Origin: Elmis aenea
Lineage: Eukaryota > Arthropoda > Insecta > Coleoptera > Elmidae
Reading direction: 5' to 3'
Assembly: GCA_947652605.1 (NCBI GenBank)
Contig: OX393577.1
Location: forward strand, 54,832,108-54,896,107
Length of the DNA: 64,000 nucleotides
Position numbers and translations under genes: made by a program. Shown here one piece after another: positions 34,385 to 46,802 of this stretch. Each line of letters starts with the position of its first letter. Positions within the stretch are counted from its first letter, which is position 1. The notes under the pieces were generated by a model, which saw nothing but the letters and a program-made list of their open reading frames with translations, had not been told where the DNA came from and did no database searches.

Positions 34385-36417
34385 GTTATGAAACCATTTT
34401 GAACTAATTGTTCAGTATTTTTCTTTTTGTGTATCATACTTGTGCAAATAGACCCAAATTATTAAAAAAAAATGTATCATGCATATTTGTTTTCCTGTGT
34501 TAATGTTGTAAGAAACAATTTAAAGTTAAACAAGTTGGATAAAAAAATCAATATTTTAAAAGTCTGTTTAATTTAAATTAACGTTGATAATTGCCTACAC
34601 TGATATCAGAATGTAAAAGACAGTGACATACCAGATTTAATGCATCATCGCTTGAAAGTAGAACCAACCAATAATGTCGTTCCCAACAATTGCTTTTATT
34701 TAATGAAACATAAATTAACGACAACTTGAAAATTAAGTGCAGTGCATTAAATTTTAATACACTGTGTTTTAGTTGTTTTAAATACGTAAATATGTTACTG
34801 AGGCATGGTTTTGATGTAGGTATTGAAAAACAAATGAGTTGCGAGAACATGTTTTAACAATATAAAGATTTTATCTTTGGGCTATATCTCGAAAACAGAT
34901 TCAGATATTTTGTTTGCGTTTTCATTGTTAAATTGCTCGCATAAATTTGAATCGATGATATGCTATTACATTTTTTTAAACCTCGTTAATGACCTAAATG
35001 TTCCAAATCGCTAACTGGTAGCATTAACATCCAATATGGGAATATGGCGTCCATAAGAATTTAAAAAAAGTTACTTTAGCATCGCCAAACCAAAACAGGC
35101 TGTGCCAGTTTTAATAGCGCCTTGCCATAAAGACATTTTATCACTACTAAACTTCAGATTTTAACAGTCGATGATTAGAAACTTATCCATCTAAAATTGA
35201 AGTTTTCAGATTTTCAGGATATTTCAGGAACTGGTCACAATTTGCGCATTTTTAGTTTGTATTTTTGTAAAGCACGTAAATGCATACTACTTAGCTAATT
35301 TAACCATCTTTTTATCTCTTGATTCTTTGCGAAATATCCATGTTCTTCACGATTAATGTTGCTAAACATTTACTATTGCAAAAGACCACCGGAAGTACTA
35401 GTATACTGTATAGAATTCGCTTTTAAAATCGATGTGTCCTTGATCCATACTAAGTATTCTTAAGCACACGACGGTGTTTTTGTAATCCCTTAAAAGAGTG
35501 ACTCACGGTAACGCTATTTATCTTATAGTTACTCCAAATGCTTCCAAATTGAGTTAATAGTTACACGTTCCTCTTTGTGACTGCTTCAAAGTAGATAATA
35601 GAGAATCCCAAGGCGACAAATTCTTCTGCTAATCTGTAATCATGTTCCATTGAAACCCCCCAGCGATCGCTTACAATAAAAGGAAATGTGGTGGAACTGA
35701 ATTTACTGCTTTCTTAAATCTTTATGTATGTATGCAGTTCTTTATGTTAGCATTAATTAATTGATACTTATATTACATCGACATACAACATCCTTCAGTT
35801 TACGAGAAAATTGCAAGATATGTTTAGAATAAGCTATTGATACGTGAAAGGAATAGTAATGAATGCTGTGCAACTCTGCTTTTGTTCCCATGTTTAGCTA
35901 ATATGAAAATGAGAGCACTATTACCTTAATCTGCGCAACGAAGCATATTCTGCTGGAAATTTTTTTTGTTTGTATGCTTGCCCAAGCCGACCATACACAG
36001 ATTCTGATGCATAAAGTAACTGTAGGTGTCGATACGTTAGTTTCATTGTGCGAGTTTAAATTGTTTAGAAATACTTGGACGTAATTTCATAAAACTCTGT
36101 TTTAAAATAGTAATGCGTGATTTAATATCAATAGGATCATTTTGTATATAATACTAGGTGCAATCGAAATCATGTTCGCCACCCAGGAGGGCCGGCGCAA
36201 GAGTATCTGACGCCCCTAGGCAAAGAAAATTTGGTCGCCCTCATACAATATCGTGTAATATGTTTTAGGGGATTACCCAAACGTCAAGCAGCAAATGAAC
36301 AAATTTTAACGCGTGTTCATCCCCAAAAACATATTTATATTTATAAAAATACTATAAATTTTTAAATATTTTTTTATTAATTAACATTAATTAGTACATT
36401 CATATGTATTTGATTAT
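34385..36417. other. No gene; possible hAT end near 36186
   Basis: AT-rich. CAGGAGGGCCGGCGCAAGAG followed by a CGCCCCTAGGCAAAG block at about 36184-36230 resembles a hAT terminus without a partner. Frame 34578-34850 has no recognisable domain. Confidence 0.4.
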
Positions 36418-37160
36418 TCCTAATATTTCTCAAATTTGGAGATATGTAAGAGAGTGATATTTAGTAGATGTTTTATACTTATTGAAAGGTTTTTCATAGT
36501 AATATTTTTAATTATCTTCCACCTTCACAAGGGGCTAAAAAATGCGACCCTTGTTGGTTTTTTAATCAGAACTTTTCGGATGGTTGAAATTTATCAATAA
36601 AAAAAATCTTAAAAAGCTTAATTTATTTAGAAACTTATTTTTATTTTTTAGCTTTTCCTGCAAAACCTGCAGTTTTTGAGTTAAAAATTAAATAAATGAA
36701 CATGAACCATTAAATATTCTACCACAAACCATGGTAACCACCAAAAGAAATCGTTTTACTTTAGAATATTTAATGGTTTATGTTCATTTATTTTATTTTT
36801 TACTTAAAAACTAGGTTTTGCAGGAAAAGTTAAAAAATAAAAAAGTTTCCAAATAAATTAAGCGTTTTAAGAAAGGTCTGATTTAAAAACCAACAGGGGT
36901 CGCACTTTTCAACCCCTTGTGAAGGTGGGAGATAAAATATTACTATGGGAAACCTTTCAATAAGTATAAAACATCTACCAAATGTCATTCTCCTACACAT
37001 CTCCAGATTTGAGAAATAAAATAAAAACCTAGGTTTACCGCTCCTGTTTAGGGAGGTGTAACTCTGAAAGAAGATGTCTAAGGAGTCTAAGAGAAAAATA
37101 TATAACCCCCTCCTTAATTAATTAACAAAAGTTAGCTATTTAGGAGTGTTTTTTAAACGA
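36418..37160. mobile_element. Degraded copy of the CAGGGTGTTTT foldback family
   Basis: The inner arms match 48600-49290: TTTCTCAAATTTGGA, CACCTTCACAAGGGGCT, GGTCGCACTTTTCAACCCC and ACCGCTCCTGTTTAGGGAGG. The two halves are reverse complements of each other around 36700. The outer CAGGGTG ends are eroded (only GGAGTGTTTTTTAAA at the right). Confidence 0.75.
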
Positions 37161-37589
37161 GATCTTGTTTTGTTTAAAAATTCCATGGCTTGCGTGATAT
37201 AACAAAAAAACCAAATCGATCAAAATTTTTTAACTTGAATATCTTAGCTATTGTTGCGAATACACAAAAACGTCGAAGGAAAAACTTTTGCTGGATTTTG
37301 TGTGTTATAAAATCGTGATAGTCAAATTTTTAATTTATGAAGTACCGTGCGAGATATTTAATAAAATTACTATTTTTTAATTGGCAGTCGTAGTTAGGTG
37401 ATGACTTTGATAAAAAGATTATTTTTCTGTTTATTATGTTCATATAATATATATTTTCAAAAATAAGCGAAATAACTTAAAAAATTACGAAATCTAAGAT
37501 AAAAATCGACGTAACCATGGAAAAACAATAATTGACGTCAATTATTTTATTTTGAACCTTGCTAGTTCATCCTGTCACTCTTTAAGCGG

Positions 37590-37733
37590 TGCCAAAATGG
37601 AAAGCGATATAAAAAATCTAATAACATAAGCGTTCTTTTCTCAAAAAATAGCCCAAGAGACCGATGTCAGATATTCGCTTTCTATTATTGTAACCGAGAT
37701 ACCCCGTAAAACATTCGAATTTGGTTCACCCTG
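37590..37733. mobile_element. Solo right arm of the 6413-7413 foldback family
   Basis: GCCAAAATGGAAAGCGATAT through AACCGAGATACCCCGTAAAAC to TTTGGTTCACCCTG, then TA. It closely matches 7268-7413. The left arm is missing. Confidence 0.75.
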
Positions 37734-37735
37734 TA

Positions 37736-38640
37736 CTAAGATTAACAGGATATTTTGCAAAGTCTTTACAATAGTAGTATCTTAACAAAACTAGAAGGAA
37801 ACGGTGGATTCGTTAAAAAATGCTCTGAAAATTGAAAAAACAACCACCTTTTTTGGTTTTAAAACATACTCGTATGGCAAGCCATATACTCGTGTCTTAT
37901 AAGAAAAAAAGTTGAATAATGTAGTTATTTTATATATACATAAAAATTTTGAATTTATTCTGTCTTTGTACGCATTTGTTTCCTCCTTTTAAGATTATGT
38001 AAAGGTTTGTTAATTTTTTTGTTTAACAAACGAGATATTCGAGGTAGTAATGATCTCTAATGTGCTTATATTTAATTGAATTACTTTAATAATATAATAA
38101 CATAATTCAATGGAAGAGAATGGTTGTAGACAATGTTGTAATCTTCTATGATTTGGCGTCACTTTCGTTTTTGTTTATACATAAGATACGAAATAGACAT
38201 CAATTTTCTTGAATGGCAATCTTAGTAGGCGTTGGCACTATTGTAAAGTTTTTTTTCTTCTATCAGTAACATGCAATTTTAAATAACAACCTACTTATTA
38301 GAAAATTTTGTAATATTCGGAGAATATCAAGATTGCATAAAACTTTTTGTTTGCAGCTGCTTATTAGATTTCTTTTGAAAAGCTTTCAAATTGTTACATT
38401 TTTTCTTGTATCTTTATAATTTGTGAAGATAGTTTTTTTCAACAAAAGAAACATAATAAAATAAGACCTTTTGGCAATAGAAACATTAACAGGAAGCACT
38501 AACACACAGTTACAACATATTTCAAATTATTTACCGTTTTCTGAGCTTTCGAACAATTTCTGTCGATTTTTATTATTTGCCAACTTAAAGTTATTAGCAA
38601 TTTTTAATACTACATAACTTTTTTCAGCAGTAGCCGCTGG
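37736..38640. other. No gene recognised
   Basis: AT-rich, no recognised feature. Confidence 0.5.
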
Positions 38641-38682
38641 TATCATGATATTTTACGGAGCCGCATGAGAAAGAAGTTGGAA

Positions 38683-39650
38683 CATTCAAATCTGAAAAAT
38701 GCACCGGTAGAATCATTCAATCATTCAAATCTTGAATCGTTCAACGCTGGAATCACTCAATGCGGGAATCATGCAACGATGGAACCACGCAACACGGGAA
38801 TCGTTCATCGCTGGAACGATCAAATCTGGAATCCAGAAATAAAAAATTTTTGCTGCCCTCTATATTACAACAGCCTAAGTGTAATATAATTACAGAACAC
38901 TTCGTTTTATATTTTGTCTTAACTTTTGTATAGTGGAAGATAAAAACATCGTTTTAACGTAAGTCGAGGGCTACAAATTGGGGCAAAGTTACATAATTAT
39001 AATGCTTGGGCAATTTCAAAAAGAAATTTCAAAATTTGCGTCTAGCACCATTTCATTGTATGTATTTCACTGAGCTAAAATAACGTAGCAAAACTTAACT
39101 GATTAAACAATTAAATTGAAATGATATTTGGACCGTGTCAAAAATATGTTTATCATTTTCATCTAGTTTTTAGTTTTAGTGTTAAGTTTTAATGATAATT
39201 GTTAGCTTAAAATTAGTTTATCACTCGAGTACTTTTTCATTTAAAAATAATTTGAACGTGCCGTCATTTTTTTTAACATTTTTTTTTGTAAGTTACTTTC
39301 TCTTTGGAATTGACTAAGCATTATAATTACGCAACTTTGCCCAAATTTGTAGCCCTTTAAATACATTAACAAGATGTTTTTATCTTCCACTATACAATAG
39401 TTGAGACAAAATATAAAACGAAGTGTTCTGTAATTATATTATACTTTAGCTGTTGTAATATAGAGGGCAGCAAAAATTCTTAATTTCTGGATTCCAGATT
39501 TGAGCTTTCCAGCGACGAACGATTCCCGTGTTGCATGGTTCCATCGTTGCATGATTCCCGCGTTGAGTGATTCCAGCGTTGAACGATTCAAGATTTGAAT
39601 GATTCTATCGGTGCATTTTTCAGATTTGAACATTCCATATTTGAATGTTC
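38683..39650. mobile_element. Palindromic foldback element with GGAATC-type internal repeats
   Basis: Arms of about 340 bases at 38683-39025 and 39300-39650 are reverse complements with high identity, separated by about 275 bases. The outer halves contain short interspersed repeats of the GGAATCnTTCAACGC type (10-16-base units). The inner halves contain ordinary sequence (TATAGTGGAAGATAAAAACAT). Open frames at 38665-38889 and 39439-39708 translate these repeats and are not regarded as genes. No CAGGGTG end or clear target duplication was seen. Confidence 0.8.
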
Positions 39651-40779
39651 CGGATAATAATGGTTTACCTATTTTACTGTTGTTCCCCGTCAAGTGACTC
39701 GTGTACACAAAGACTTATTTAGTTAAGTCACTTTACTCAAGACTTAAACATAATACGCTGGATTTTATCGATTACAAAAATATTTCCTTTTTCTAAATAT
39801 TAGCTAGTAGGTATTAAAGAAATATATGAGGATGCCAAGTACACGTATCTATTAACAAATTAACATACATGCCTGTGTTTACCTGAACGTCAACATTTTA
39901 GTAAAGCACTCTAAAAAATGGTTGAAATTTTAATGGTGTTTGAAAATCGATGTCAAATTATTAGTGGCTCTTATACTTTGTGCAAAGACTAAACATTGCT
40001 TCTGGAATTAAGTGTGAAATTTTTAGAAAAGGGGAACGTTAGTGCTTTGCAAAGAACAACACATCGTCCCTGACCCAGAGCGCAATTTTGTGTGTGATAA
40101 AAATAAATCTTGTTGATAACATTTAAATAATTACTTATCAGCGATGTCAAATACATGCCATAGGTCAATAAATCTCTGTTGGCTGTGGAATTGTTCAAAT
40201 TAAAACAATGGCCTTGGCGTCAATACCCAGGTTATTGTGCTAACATTTTTTGGCGCAGGAAAACCATCAACGTACCGTACTTCCTTCTTCGATCCCGTTA
40301 CCACTGCTAATATTGGTATTGTTATGACTACAAACTCTGCATTTGTTAAAAGTTGGAACAGACAATTTTTTGTAGGTTTTGTATGTCTCATAAAATATGG
40401 CTCACAGATTGGCCATTTTGATAAAAATGTTAATGCAGAAAACGAGAAAACTTCCGGTACTTCCGAAAATTAACCTGAATTGGATCTAACAAACATTTGT
40501 TTCACAGCCTACGTAATTCATTTATTTTATCTTTGGTTTTGCTATTAAAAATTACAAAATAGTATTACCAATATTGGATTTTTTGCTTTGTTTAGGCGTT
40601 CTTTTGTTTCTTATCAGCTAATAGATGAAACCAACGTTATTAATTCATGGCTTACTTAACTTTTTTTCCATCAAAATCGTTTTTTAATATTAGAGCCGTC
40701 AAATTTCAAAATAAATGTATCATGTGGCATAGCATTGAAAAGAGAAAAAAATAAGCTCTCGGATGACACTTAAATCAAC
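39651..40779. other. No recognised gene; one unusual open frame
   Basis: A 78-codon plus-strand frame at 40237-40473 (MLTFFGAGKPSTYRTSFFDP...) has a balanced composition but no family I recognise. The opposite strand is also open. I leave it unassigned. Confidence 0.35.
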
Positions 40780-40984
40780 TTTTTTTTTTTTTTTTTTTTT
40801 CACACCTGCTGGTGTTGTAGATTACAACTAATCTAATGTAAGATTAACGAGCAATTTTTTACTAATAGTATCTTAAGCTAAAGTGTTTACTGAGTTTACC
40901 CATTGGTCTTCTCAGGTTGTTCTGGTTTGGTACACATACACAAAACGCACAATGCTCTGCTATGGGTCCACTAAACTAATTTCA

Positions 40985-41500
40985 CTAAACTAATTCAAAA
41001 GGTTTGGTCCTTTTGAGTCTTCTAACAATCCCGCGCTGGTCGAGCAGTTGGATTGCTTCAATGTTAACATGATTGTGAAGCCTCTCCTCATGCTTCTGTG
41101 CAAATCTTTTAGCTTCGTCAGCAACCATTTCCATACCTAGGTCTCTGTGAAGGTCACAATTCCTTATGTACCAAGGAGCATTTACAATACTCCTCAGAAC
41201 TTTATTTTGGAACCTTTGTATGATGTCAACATTACTCTTACTGGCACACCCCCACAATAATTGTATCCCGTATAACCATACAGGTTTTAGAATCTGTTTA
41301 TATAACATAAGTTTATTATGTGTTGACAGTTCGGAATGTCTACCAAGAAGCCAATACATATTTTTGTATTTAACATTTAGTTCCACTCTTTTTTTTTATG
41401 TGCTCCTTCCATCGCAGCTTAGCATCTAGGTTCATACCTAGATACTTCGCTGTGTTAGCGTAAGGTATAATTTGATTATCTAGGATAATTGGAAGCTGTT
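40985..41500 (-). pseudogene. Jockey-like ORF2 C-terminal part
   Basis: On the minus strand the sequence reads PIILDNQIIPYANTAKYLGM, LDAKLRWKEHI, then after a frameshift near 41390 KNMYWLLGRHSELSTHNKL, LKPVWLYGIQLLWGCA, DIIQRFQNKVLRSIVNAPWY, and ends KRTKPFELV-stop. KYLGM..D..L.W..H is the conserved block following the RT palm. The same C-terminus is at 18829-19131. It cannot encode a functional enzyme. Confidence 0.85.
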
Positions 41501-41923
41501 CCTAGGAACGTATTTTAGTCTAATGGAAGCATTGATTAGGTTAGTCACTTTGACCATTCCTTTTCGGGGCAGTTGCTTCAGGATTTCTCCAGTTATGAGA
41601 TCGTATCCTGGTGCTTTCTTTGCATTAATGTTTGTTTTGATTTCTAGTTTAACTTCTGATGGTGTAACAAGTTCTATTTTGAGAGGAGGGTTTTCTATTA
41701 TTATTGGAAGGTCTTCCTCAGTCTGTGTATCGTATGGCTGAAATGTGTTTTCCAAGTGATCGGCAAAGAGGTTCGCCTTCTCTTGGTTGCTTCTAGCCCA
41801 TGAGCCGTCAGGTTTTCTAAGTGGCGGGTTTTGTGTCTTAGGTTGGTGTATCCTTTTAGTGGCTTTCCACAAAGAATGGTCTGTATCTTTCTCATATGAG
41901 AGCTCCCTTAGATAGGAATTCAC
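41501..41923 (-). pseudogene. Jockey-like RT N-terminal segment
   Basis: The frame gives DHSLWKATKRIHQP, PPLRKPDGSWARSNQEKANL and FADHLENTFQP, typical of the linker before the Jockey RT, then KKAPGYDLITGEILKQLPRK, the conserved KAPG.D.I motif opening the RT domain. It then runs through INASIRLKYVP and immediately into sequence that belongs after the catalytic box. The palm with YADD is therefore deleted. Confidence 0.85.
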
Positions 41924-42206
41924 CGATTCATTTTTTATTTTTCTAATCTCCCTTCTTATGTGTTGGGTTATTTGATTTAATTTGGTTTTGTCACTGGGCG
42001 ATCTACGTTGCTGCCATTGTCTTCTTATTCGTCGTTTTCAGCTACCATAACTCTTATTTCAGTTGGATAATTGTTTCCAGTTGTTCTTCGTTTGACTGAT
42101 TTTGTGTTTGTCCAGATGGCTTGTTGTACATCGTTGTTGAAAGTTTCAGCCGCTAAGTCGAGCTCCTCCGTTGTATTTAAGCTGACATTTAACTGAATTT
42201 TATTAC

Positions 42207-42520
42207 TTAAAACATTTTTAAAGCCACCCAGTCGGTGGTTCTGTTGGCTAGGGTAGGATTATCTTCTTTCATTATTATATTATCACTTATTGTCATTATA
42301 ACTGAGGAATGATCTGCCGCCAATTCCAGTCCCTCTTCTATCTTAATGTAGTTTTGCGATATCTTCCTAGTAATAAAAAAATCCAGTAGATCCGGTATTT
42401 TCTGGGTGTCTGTTGGCCAGTATGTCGGTTTTCCAGTGGAATGAAAATCACAATTAAGTACCTTAGCCACAAGAAACAGTTCTTTTCCTTTTGTGGTAAA
42501 AAATCAACTATGGTTTGCAT
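42207..42520 (-). pseudogene. Jockey-like endonuclease C-terminal fragment
   Basis: The minus-strand frame reads KIPDLLDFFITRKI followed by ELAADHSSVIMTI. The S/ADH pattern is the terminal active-site motif (SDH) of apurinic-like endonucleases in LINEs. The N-terminal catalytic motifs lie upstream and are missing, so the element is also 5'-truncated. Confidence 0.75.
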
Positions 42521-42529
42521 TTCAAAAAA

Positions 42530-42852
42530 TGCAAGTTTATGCTGTATCTCGTAAAATATGCAATATTAAAAAAATTGATTGCCGCCATTTTATAGCGATC
42601 AAAAATATCTACCACTTTTGTAAAAAAAACTTTTTTTGCTATATCTCATAGCAACTGAGATGAATTCGTATAAAGAAATTATACATTTTTGGTTTTTCAT
42701 CAATATCAAATTAGCCTTGAATTTTTTTTTTCAAAAACAAAAGCATCGCTGTATTGCTCTATAAAGTAGGTAACTTTTGTCACTTTGACCGACCTTGTAT
42801 CTATTACGGTTTAAAAGTTACCCATGGTGAGCCTCGAATTCTGGACACACTG
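42530..42852. mobile_element. Solo right arm of a CAGTGTGTCC-type element
   Basis: Ends CGAATTCTGGACACACTG followed by TA. Interior phrases such as TATCTCGTAAAATATG fit the style of the TA-flanked foldback group. No left partner was found, since the Jockey copy lies directly upstream. Confidence 0.6.
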
Positions 42853-42862
42853 TATACTTGTA

Positions 42863-43556
42863 TAGTGACTATTTTACAGCCTGTGGCCGTTTGTCACAAC
42901 CTAATCGCCATTTTTTTGTTTTGCCAGAAATTTTTAACGTTTCTTTTTTTCATCGCTGTCTCTATTTCGTTTTTATAACGCGTTCTTGGTCTTCCTCTTT
43001 TGGTTATTCTTTCTTATTCCATTCTTTTCATGTGGCTGTACCATACTAATTGTTTCTTTTCCAAGGTATCTGTTAGTGTATGTTTAATTCCTATTCTTTG
43101 TCTGATTGTTTCGTTCCTTACATGGTCATGTATTGTCACACCGCAACATCTTCGCTAAAAACTGTTCTCTACTGATCTCAATCTATTTTTTATTGAATTG
43201 TTCATTGTCCAAATTTCCGACCGATAGGTGACATAACTTTCAATTAACGATTCGAACAAATGTATCTTTGTTGTTTACTAATGTCTTTATTCCAAAGAAG
43301 CTAATTTTAGAGGTAATGGTTCGCCCTTTTCCAATTTTGTTCCAAGATATCTTTCTCGCCTCTCCCGTCATTCGTTAAAATCTTAACTAAATATTTGTAG
43401 ACTCTTGTAGTAGTGATATTTGCATCATTCAGAGTCATATCTTCTTCACATCCCACTGCCATATGTTGTTTTTATCCTGTGTTTATTTCTAAACACCAGT
43501 TTTTATATTCCTCTATAAGTTTCCTTAGCATGTACGAAGCATCCTCTATATGTTTT
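42863..43556 (-). pseudogene. RTE-like retrotransposon RT C-terminal remnant
   Basis: On the minus strand the fragments read IEDASYMLRKLIEEYKNWCL, MAVGCEEDMTLNDANITTTR, VYKYLVKILTNDGRGEKDIL and LLWNKDISK. This is the order of the region after the catalytic box in insect RTE-type endonuclease-reverse transcriptases (YMLRKL..EYK.WGLEIN, then YKYLG..F..DGR...EI). Stops and frameshifts are numerous, so it is an old relic. Further toward 42863 only scattered Arg/Lys-rich fragments remain. Confidence 0.75.
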
Positions 43557-44773
43557 TTTTTCTTGTTTCAAATATGCGATTACTGTAGGTAAGCTATTAA
43601 ATGTCTTAATTAGATGTAATTAATATTGCCAATCATTGCAACTTGTAATAATTTTGACAGGATAAATCCATTGGTAAAAATGTTTCATGTCTAAATGTAC
43701 AGCTCGTAGGTGAAATGGAAATTGCAATTTTTTTGTAAAGAAAAGTAATTTGGTGAAGTCTTTTCCACCGAATCTGGGAGTAAATGCATCTGTTATAAAA
43801 TGTTTTTGAAGGAAAATGTTCGTATCTATACTACATATAATATAATTATTTTAAAGTCGAAATGTTAAAATAATTAGGGTACTAAAACGTGGAGTATCTT
43901 TTTAGTGCAAAAAAATTAACTGTAAAGAACACATCAATACCACTTGTGCCTTACGATAGGGTTTATCACACTTTGTGATATCGTGACCCCGTACACGTGT
44001 TAATCCTCACGTTTTCATTCACAAGCAAAACTAATGATTAGGTTGTTAGGATCAGGTGCTTAAATAATTTTAGTATCCCGTTAAAAATACGGTTCTAGGA
44101 ACCTGTATACATGCTACTGCACCCTCATCGCCAATGCTCCAATTACGTTTGTGATTCAGCTATGGCAAAGAATGTTTAGAACGTTTAAATTTTCAATTTG
44201 ATATGAGCCATTATCTGATTTACGGTCTTAACCAACTGTTTTTCTCATTTCTCACCCTATCGTGGACTCAAATCAAAATTTTGTGAAACGCTGCCGTGAA
44301 AAGGAAATACATGAACCCTTATTATTCTTATGTAAGCAGATTAATTCTGACATACTATTAACTACTAGGACACTTTCATGTGTGTATCATTGCTTCTAAC
44401 ACATCATTGCATTTGTTATAATTTTTTAGTTTCCTTTTGTATATTATGAGCAGTATTCACACAGTCAGGCGTAGATAAAAATCGATTAGAAAGTTAAATC
44501 AAGAAGCTACGCAATATGTGGTGTATGGGTTGGGCGTATTCAGAAATTAAAGTAGACCACTTCATAAATTAACAGTGAACTTAGCAAATGAGTCGTTATT
44601 AAAAGTGTATACTTACAGGGCGTGTTTCTATTAAGCGCCCTGCGACGAAAATATATGAGAAATAATGGAAGGATGGTCATGTGAAAGTGAAAAACGTCCT
44701 GAGGCACTATCCTATATATCAATTTTACCACTTCCAGTTTTCATGGAATTATTTTCTCAGTTTTGAATTACTT
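43557..44773. other. No gene recognised
   Basis: AT-rich. No open frame with a domain and no paired ends. Confidence 0.45.
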
Positions 44774-44781
44774 GTATAAAG

Positions 44782-44995
44782 CAGTGGTTCTCAAAGTGTG
44801 GTCCGCGGATCCCTGGGGGTCTCTGCATCCTTCTGAAGAGGTCCCCAGAACCTTATAATGTTCGAAAATCATCCAAATAAATGTGCCACGCTAAATTGAC
44901 AACTTAAATAATGTCTACAAAACAATTTGTTGTTGTCCTCTGTAAGCTTTTGTTTTAAGAAGGGGTCCTCAGAGTTAAAAGTTTGAGAAACACTG
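44782..44995. mobile_element. hAT MITE with perfect 8-bp TSD
   Basis: Starts CAGTGGTTCTCAAAGTGTGG and ends TTTGAGAAACACTG. The target duplication GTATAAAG is perfect (44774-44781 and 44996-45003). It is 214 bases long. A close relative is at 59276-59452. Confidence 0.93.
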
Positions 44996-45003
44996 GTATA
45001 AAG

Positions 45004-46188
45004 TATCGATGCGCAACTATTTCTACAAATGCAACCTCAGTTTCTTCATATTGAGCCAAATATGGTATAAGTATAACCAAGCGTTTAGGTAAAAAAAAGT
45101 ATGCAATTACACCGGAGGGTTTAGAGGACTTTCATTAGGAAATTATTAAAATAAATAAAAATAATAACCTGTTTTGACGGTATGTGGCAATCACACATCA
45201 TTTGGCTTCTGTGCGAGATTTTAAGTTAAACATATTCTAATAGATAAATTATATATTGGCAATGAAACGGCTACTGCAATAAAAATCTGTTACAAACAAA
45301 ACATGGTTGGAAAAAAATATGGCACGCCCACAGAAGTTATTTAAAGCGTGCTCTGACAATGACCTGACATTTTGAAGTGACTTAACTTTAAAACATTGAA
45401 GACACGACAGAGGTGCTCAAGTCTCATGCCGTTCAAAAGTTGTTTATAAAACTGGGAAAAAGAGTGTGACAACTCCTGATTTACCTACTAGTTAAGCAGA
45501 AATACTCAAATTTTTAACGTATCTTCATATCTAAGAATTTAAAATTGTCACAAGTCTCAATCCTTTATCAAATTCAACTTAAAAATTACTTTCAATACCC
45601 TGTTTTTTCTATTTTTAAATATAACGAATACAATGGTCAATCTTCAAAATCGTGGCAACTCCCTCATCATCTGTAAAGTAAAATGAAAACTGCTACAATA
45701 AATTTGATAAGACAGGTAAATTTAACTAGAAAAAGGATTTTTTCTTACTATTGTAGTTATCGAGATACCTTACAAATACTTTGAATTTTGACCACCCTGT
45801 ACATCTATCTGATCACCATTTGCGCATCTCTTTGTTCCGAGCTTATCACTCTACTTTGACGTATTTTACTATTTGTAATGCTGTGCAAACACGGGCCATG
45901 ATATTCTGTCTAGTGGCTAGCCTGTGAATCTCCGGATTTGTTGCCTTAAAGCGACACGGCTTCTAATTCCGGCCAAGGGCGGTAAGATTTTTCGGGCGAG
46001 ATAAATCCGCCTGTACATCTACTGCGGAATACAGATTTGGGGAACAGGCAAAAAAATATGAAATGTTACATTAAATTTTTGTGGATACTCTGTGCTGCTT
46101 GATTTAAATTAAAAACACACATCATGTCAAAACTCAAAAGTAAGTTGACCGTCATAGGGATTTTACAAAATATAAGAGCTACAGAGTA
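45004..46188. other. No gene; right-end of a TA-type element at 45799
   Basis: ATCGAGATACCTTACAAATA followed by TTTGACCACCCTG (ending 45799) and then TA marks a solo right arm of the CAGGGTGGTC group. The stretch 45820-46070 is somewhat richer in GC, and I recognise nothing in it. Confidence 0.5.
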
Positions 46189-46800
46189 CAGGGTGCTCCA
46201 AATTCGATGGGATTACATGGGTATCTCACTTTATAGTCGAGATAAAGAAACGGTTAAATTACCAAAAATGTGCAGTTTTTGGGACAAACTCAGAACAGTT
46301 TTCAAATATATTCTATCATTTCTGGTTTTTCCTGTTTTTTTTTGTTTTCACAGCCTACTTTTTGTTTTTCATCTCTAAAAAAAATTAAAAAACTTGCGTA
46401 TTATTGAAAATAAATACATCAAACCTATGGGAAAAAATAAAGAATTTAAATAGGTCATAGCCAACTATAGCTTCCATTTAAAAAAAGGTAAGTTTGTGTC
46501 ATAACTTTTTAACGGCGAGCGTAAAAAAAAATTGTTTAGTTCTATCAAAATCTACCTAAAATATCTAAAAATAATCTCAATAAACTTTTTCGATATTTGC
46601 AACATTACGAGAGATATGACACATTATAAATATAACAAAAAATAGTTTTTCTTTAATAACTCAACAACCGGAAATGATAATATATTTTTGAAAACGGCTT
46701 TAAGTTTGTCTAAAAAACTGCACATTTTTGGTAATTGGTTTCTCTATCTTGACTATTAGGCGAGATACCTATGTAATCCCATCGAATTTGGAACACCCTG
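46189..46800. mobile_element. Foldback element, CAGGGTG...CCAAATTCGA family, copy 2
   Basis: Starts CAGGGTGCTCCAAATTCGAT and ends ATCGAATTTGGAACACCCTG, flanked by TA. The same subterminal blocks as 32893-34382 (GGTTAAATTACCAAAAATGT, CAGTTTTTGGGACAAACTC) but shortened inside. No coding; frame 46124-46378 is a shadow. Confidence 0.9.
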
Positions 46801-46802
46801 TA

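Larger units (their letters stand above)
40780..42520 (-). mobile_element. Jockey-like LINE copy lacking the RT catalytic core, with poly(A) tail
   Basis: Read on the minus strand the order is endonuclease C-terminus, RT N-terminal segment, a gap, the RT thumb-side part, stop, 3' UTR and a run of 21 A residues (40780-40800 as T). The poly(A) tail and protein fragments make it a retrotransposed LINE. Multiple frameshifts make it inactive. Confidence 0.85.

Noticed and set aside
40237..40473. 78-codon plus-strand frame as a gene
   Set aside because: The reverse strand is open too and no family is recognised. It was left as unassigned sequence.
41166..41741. Plus-strand frames of 72-87 codons
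   Set aside because: They are antisense to the Jockey-like ORF2 fragments on the minus strand.
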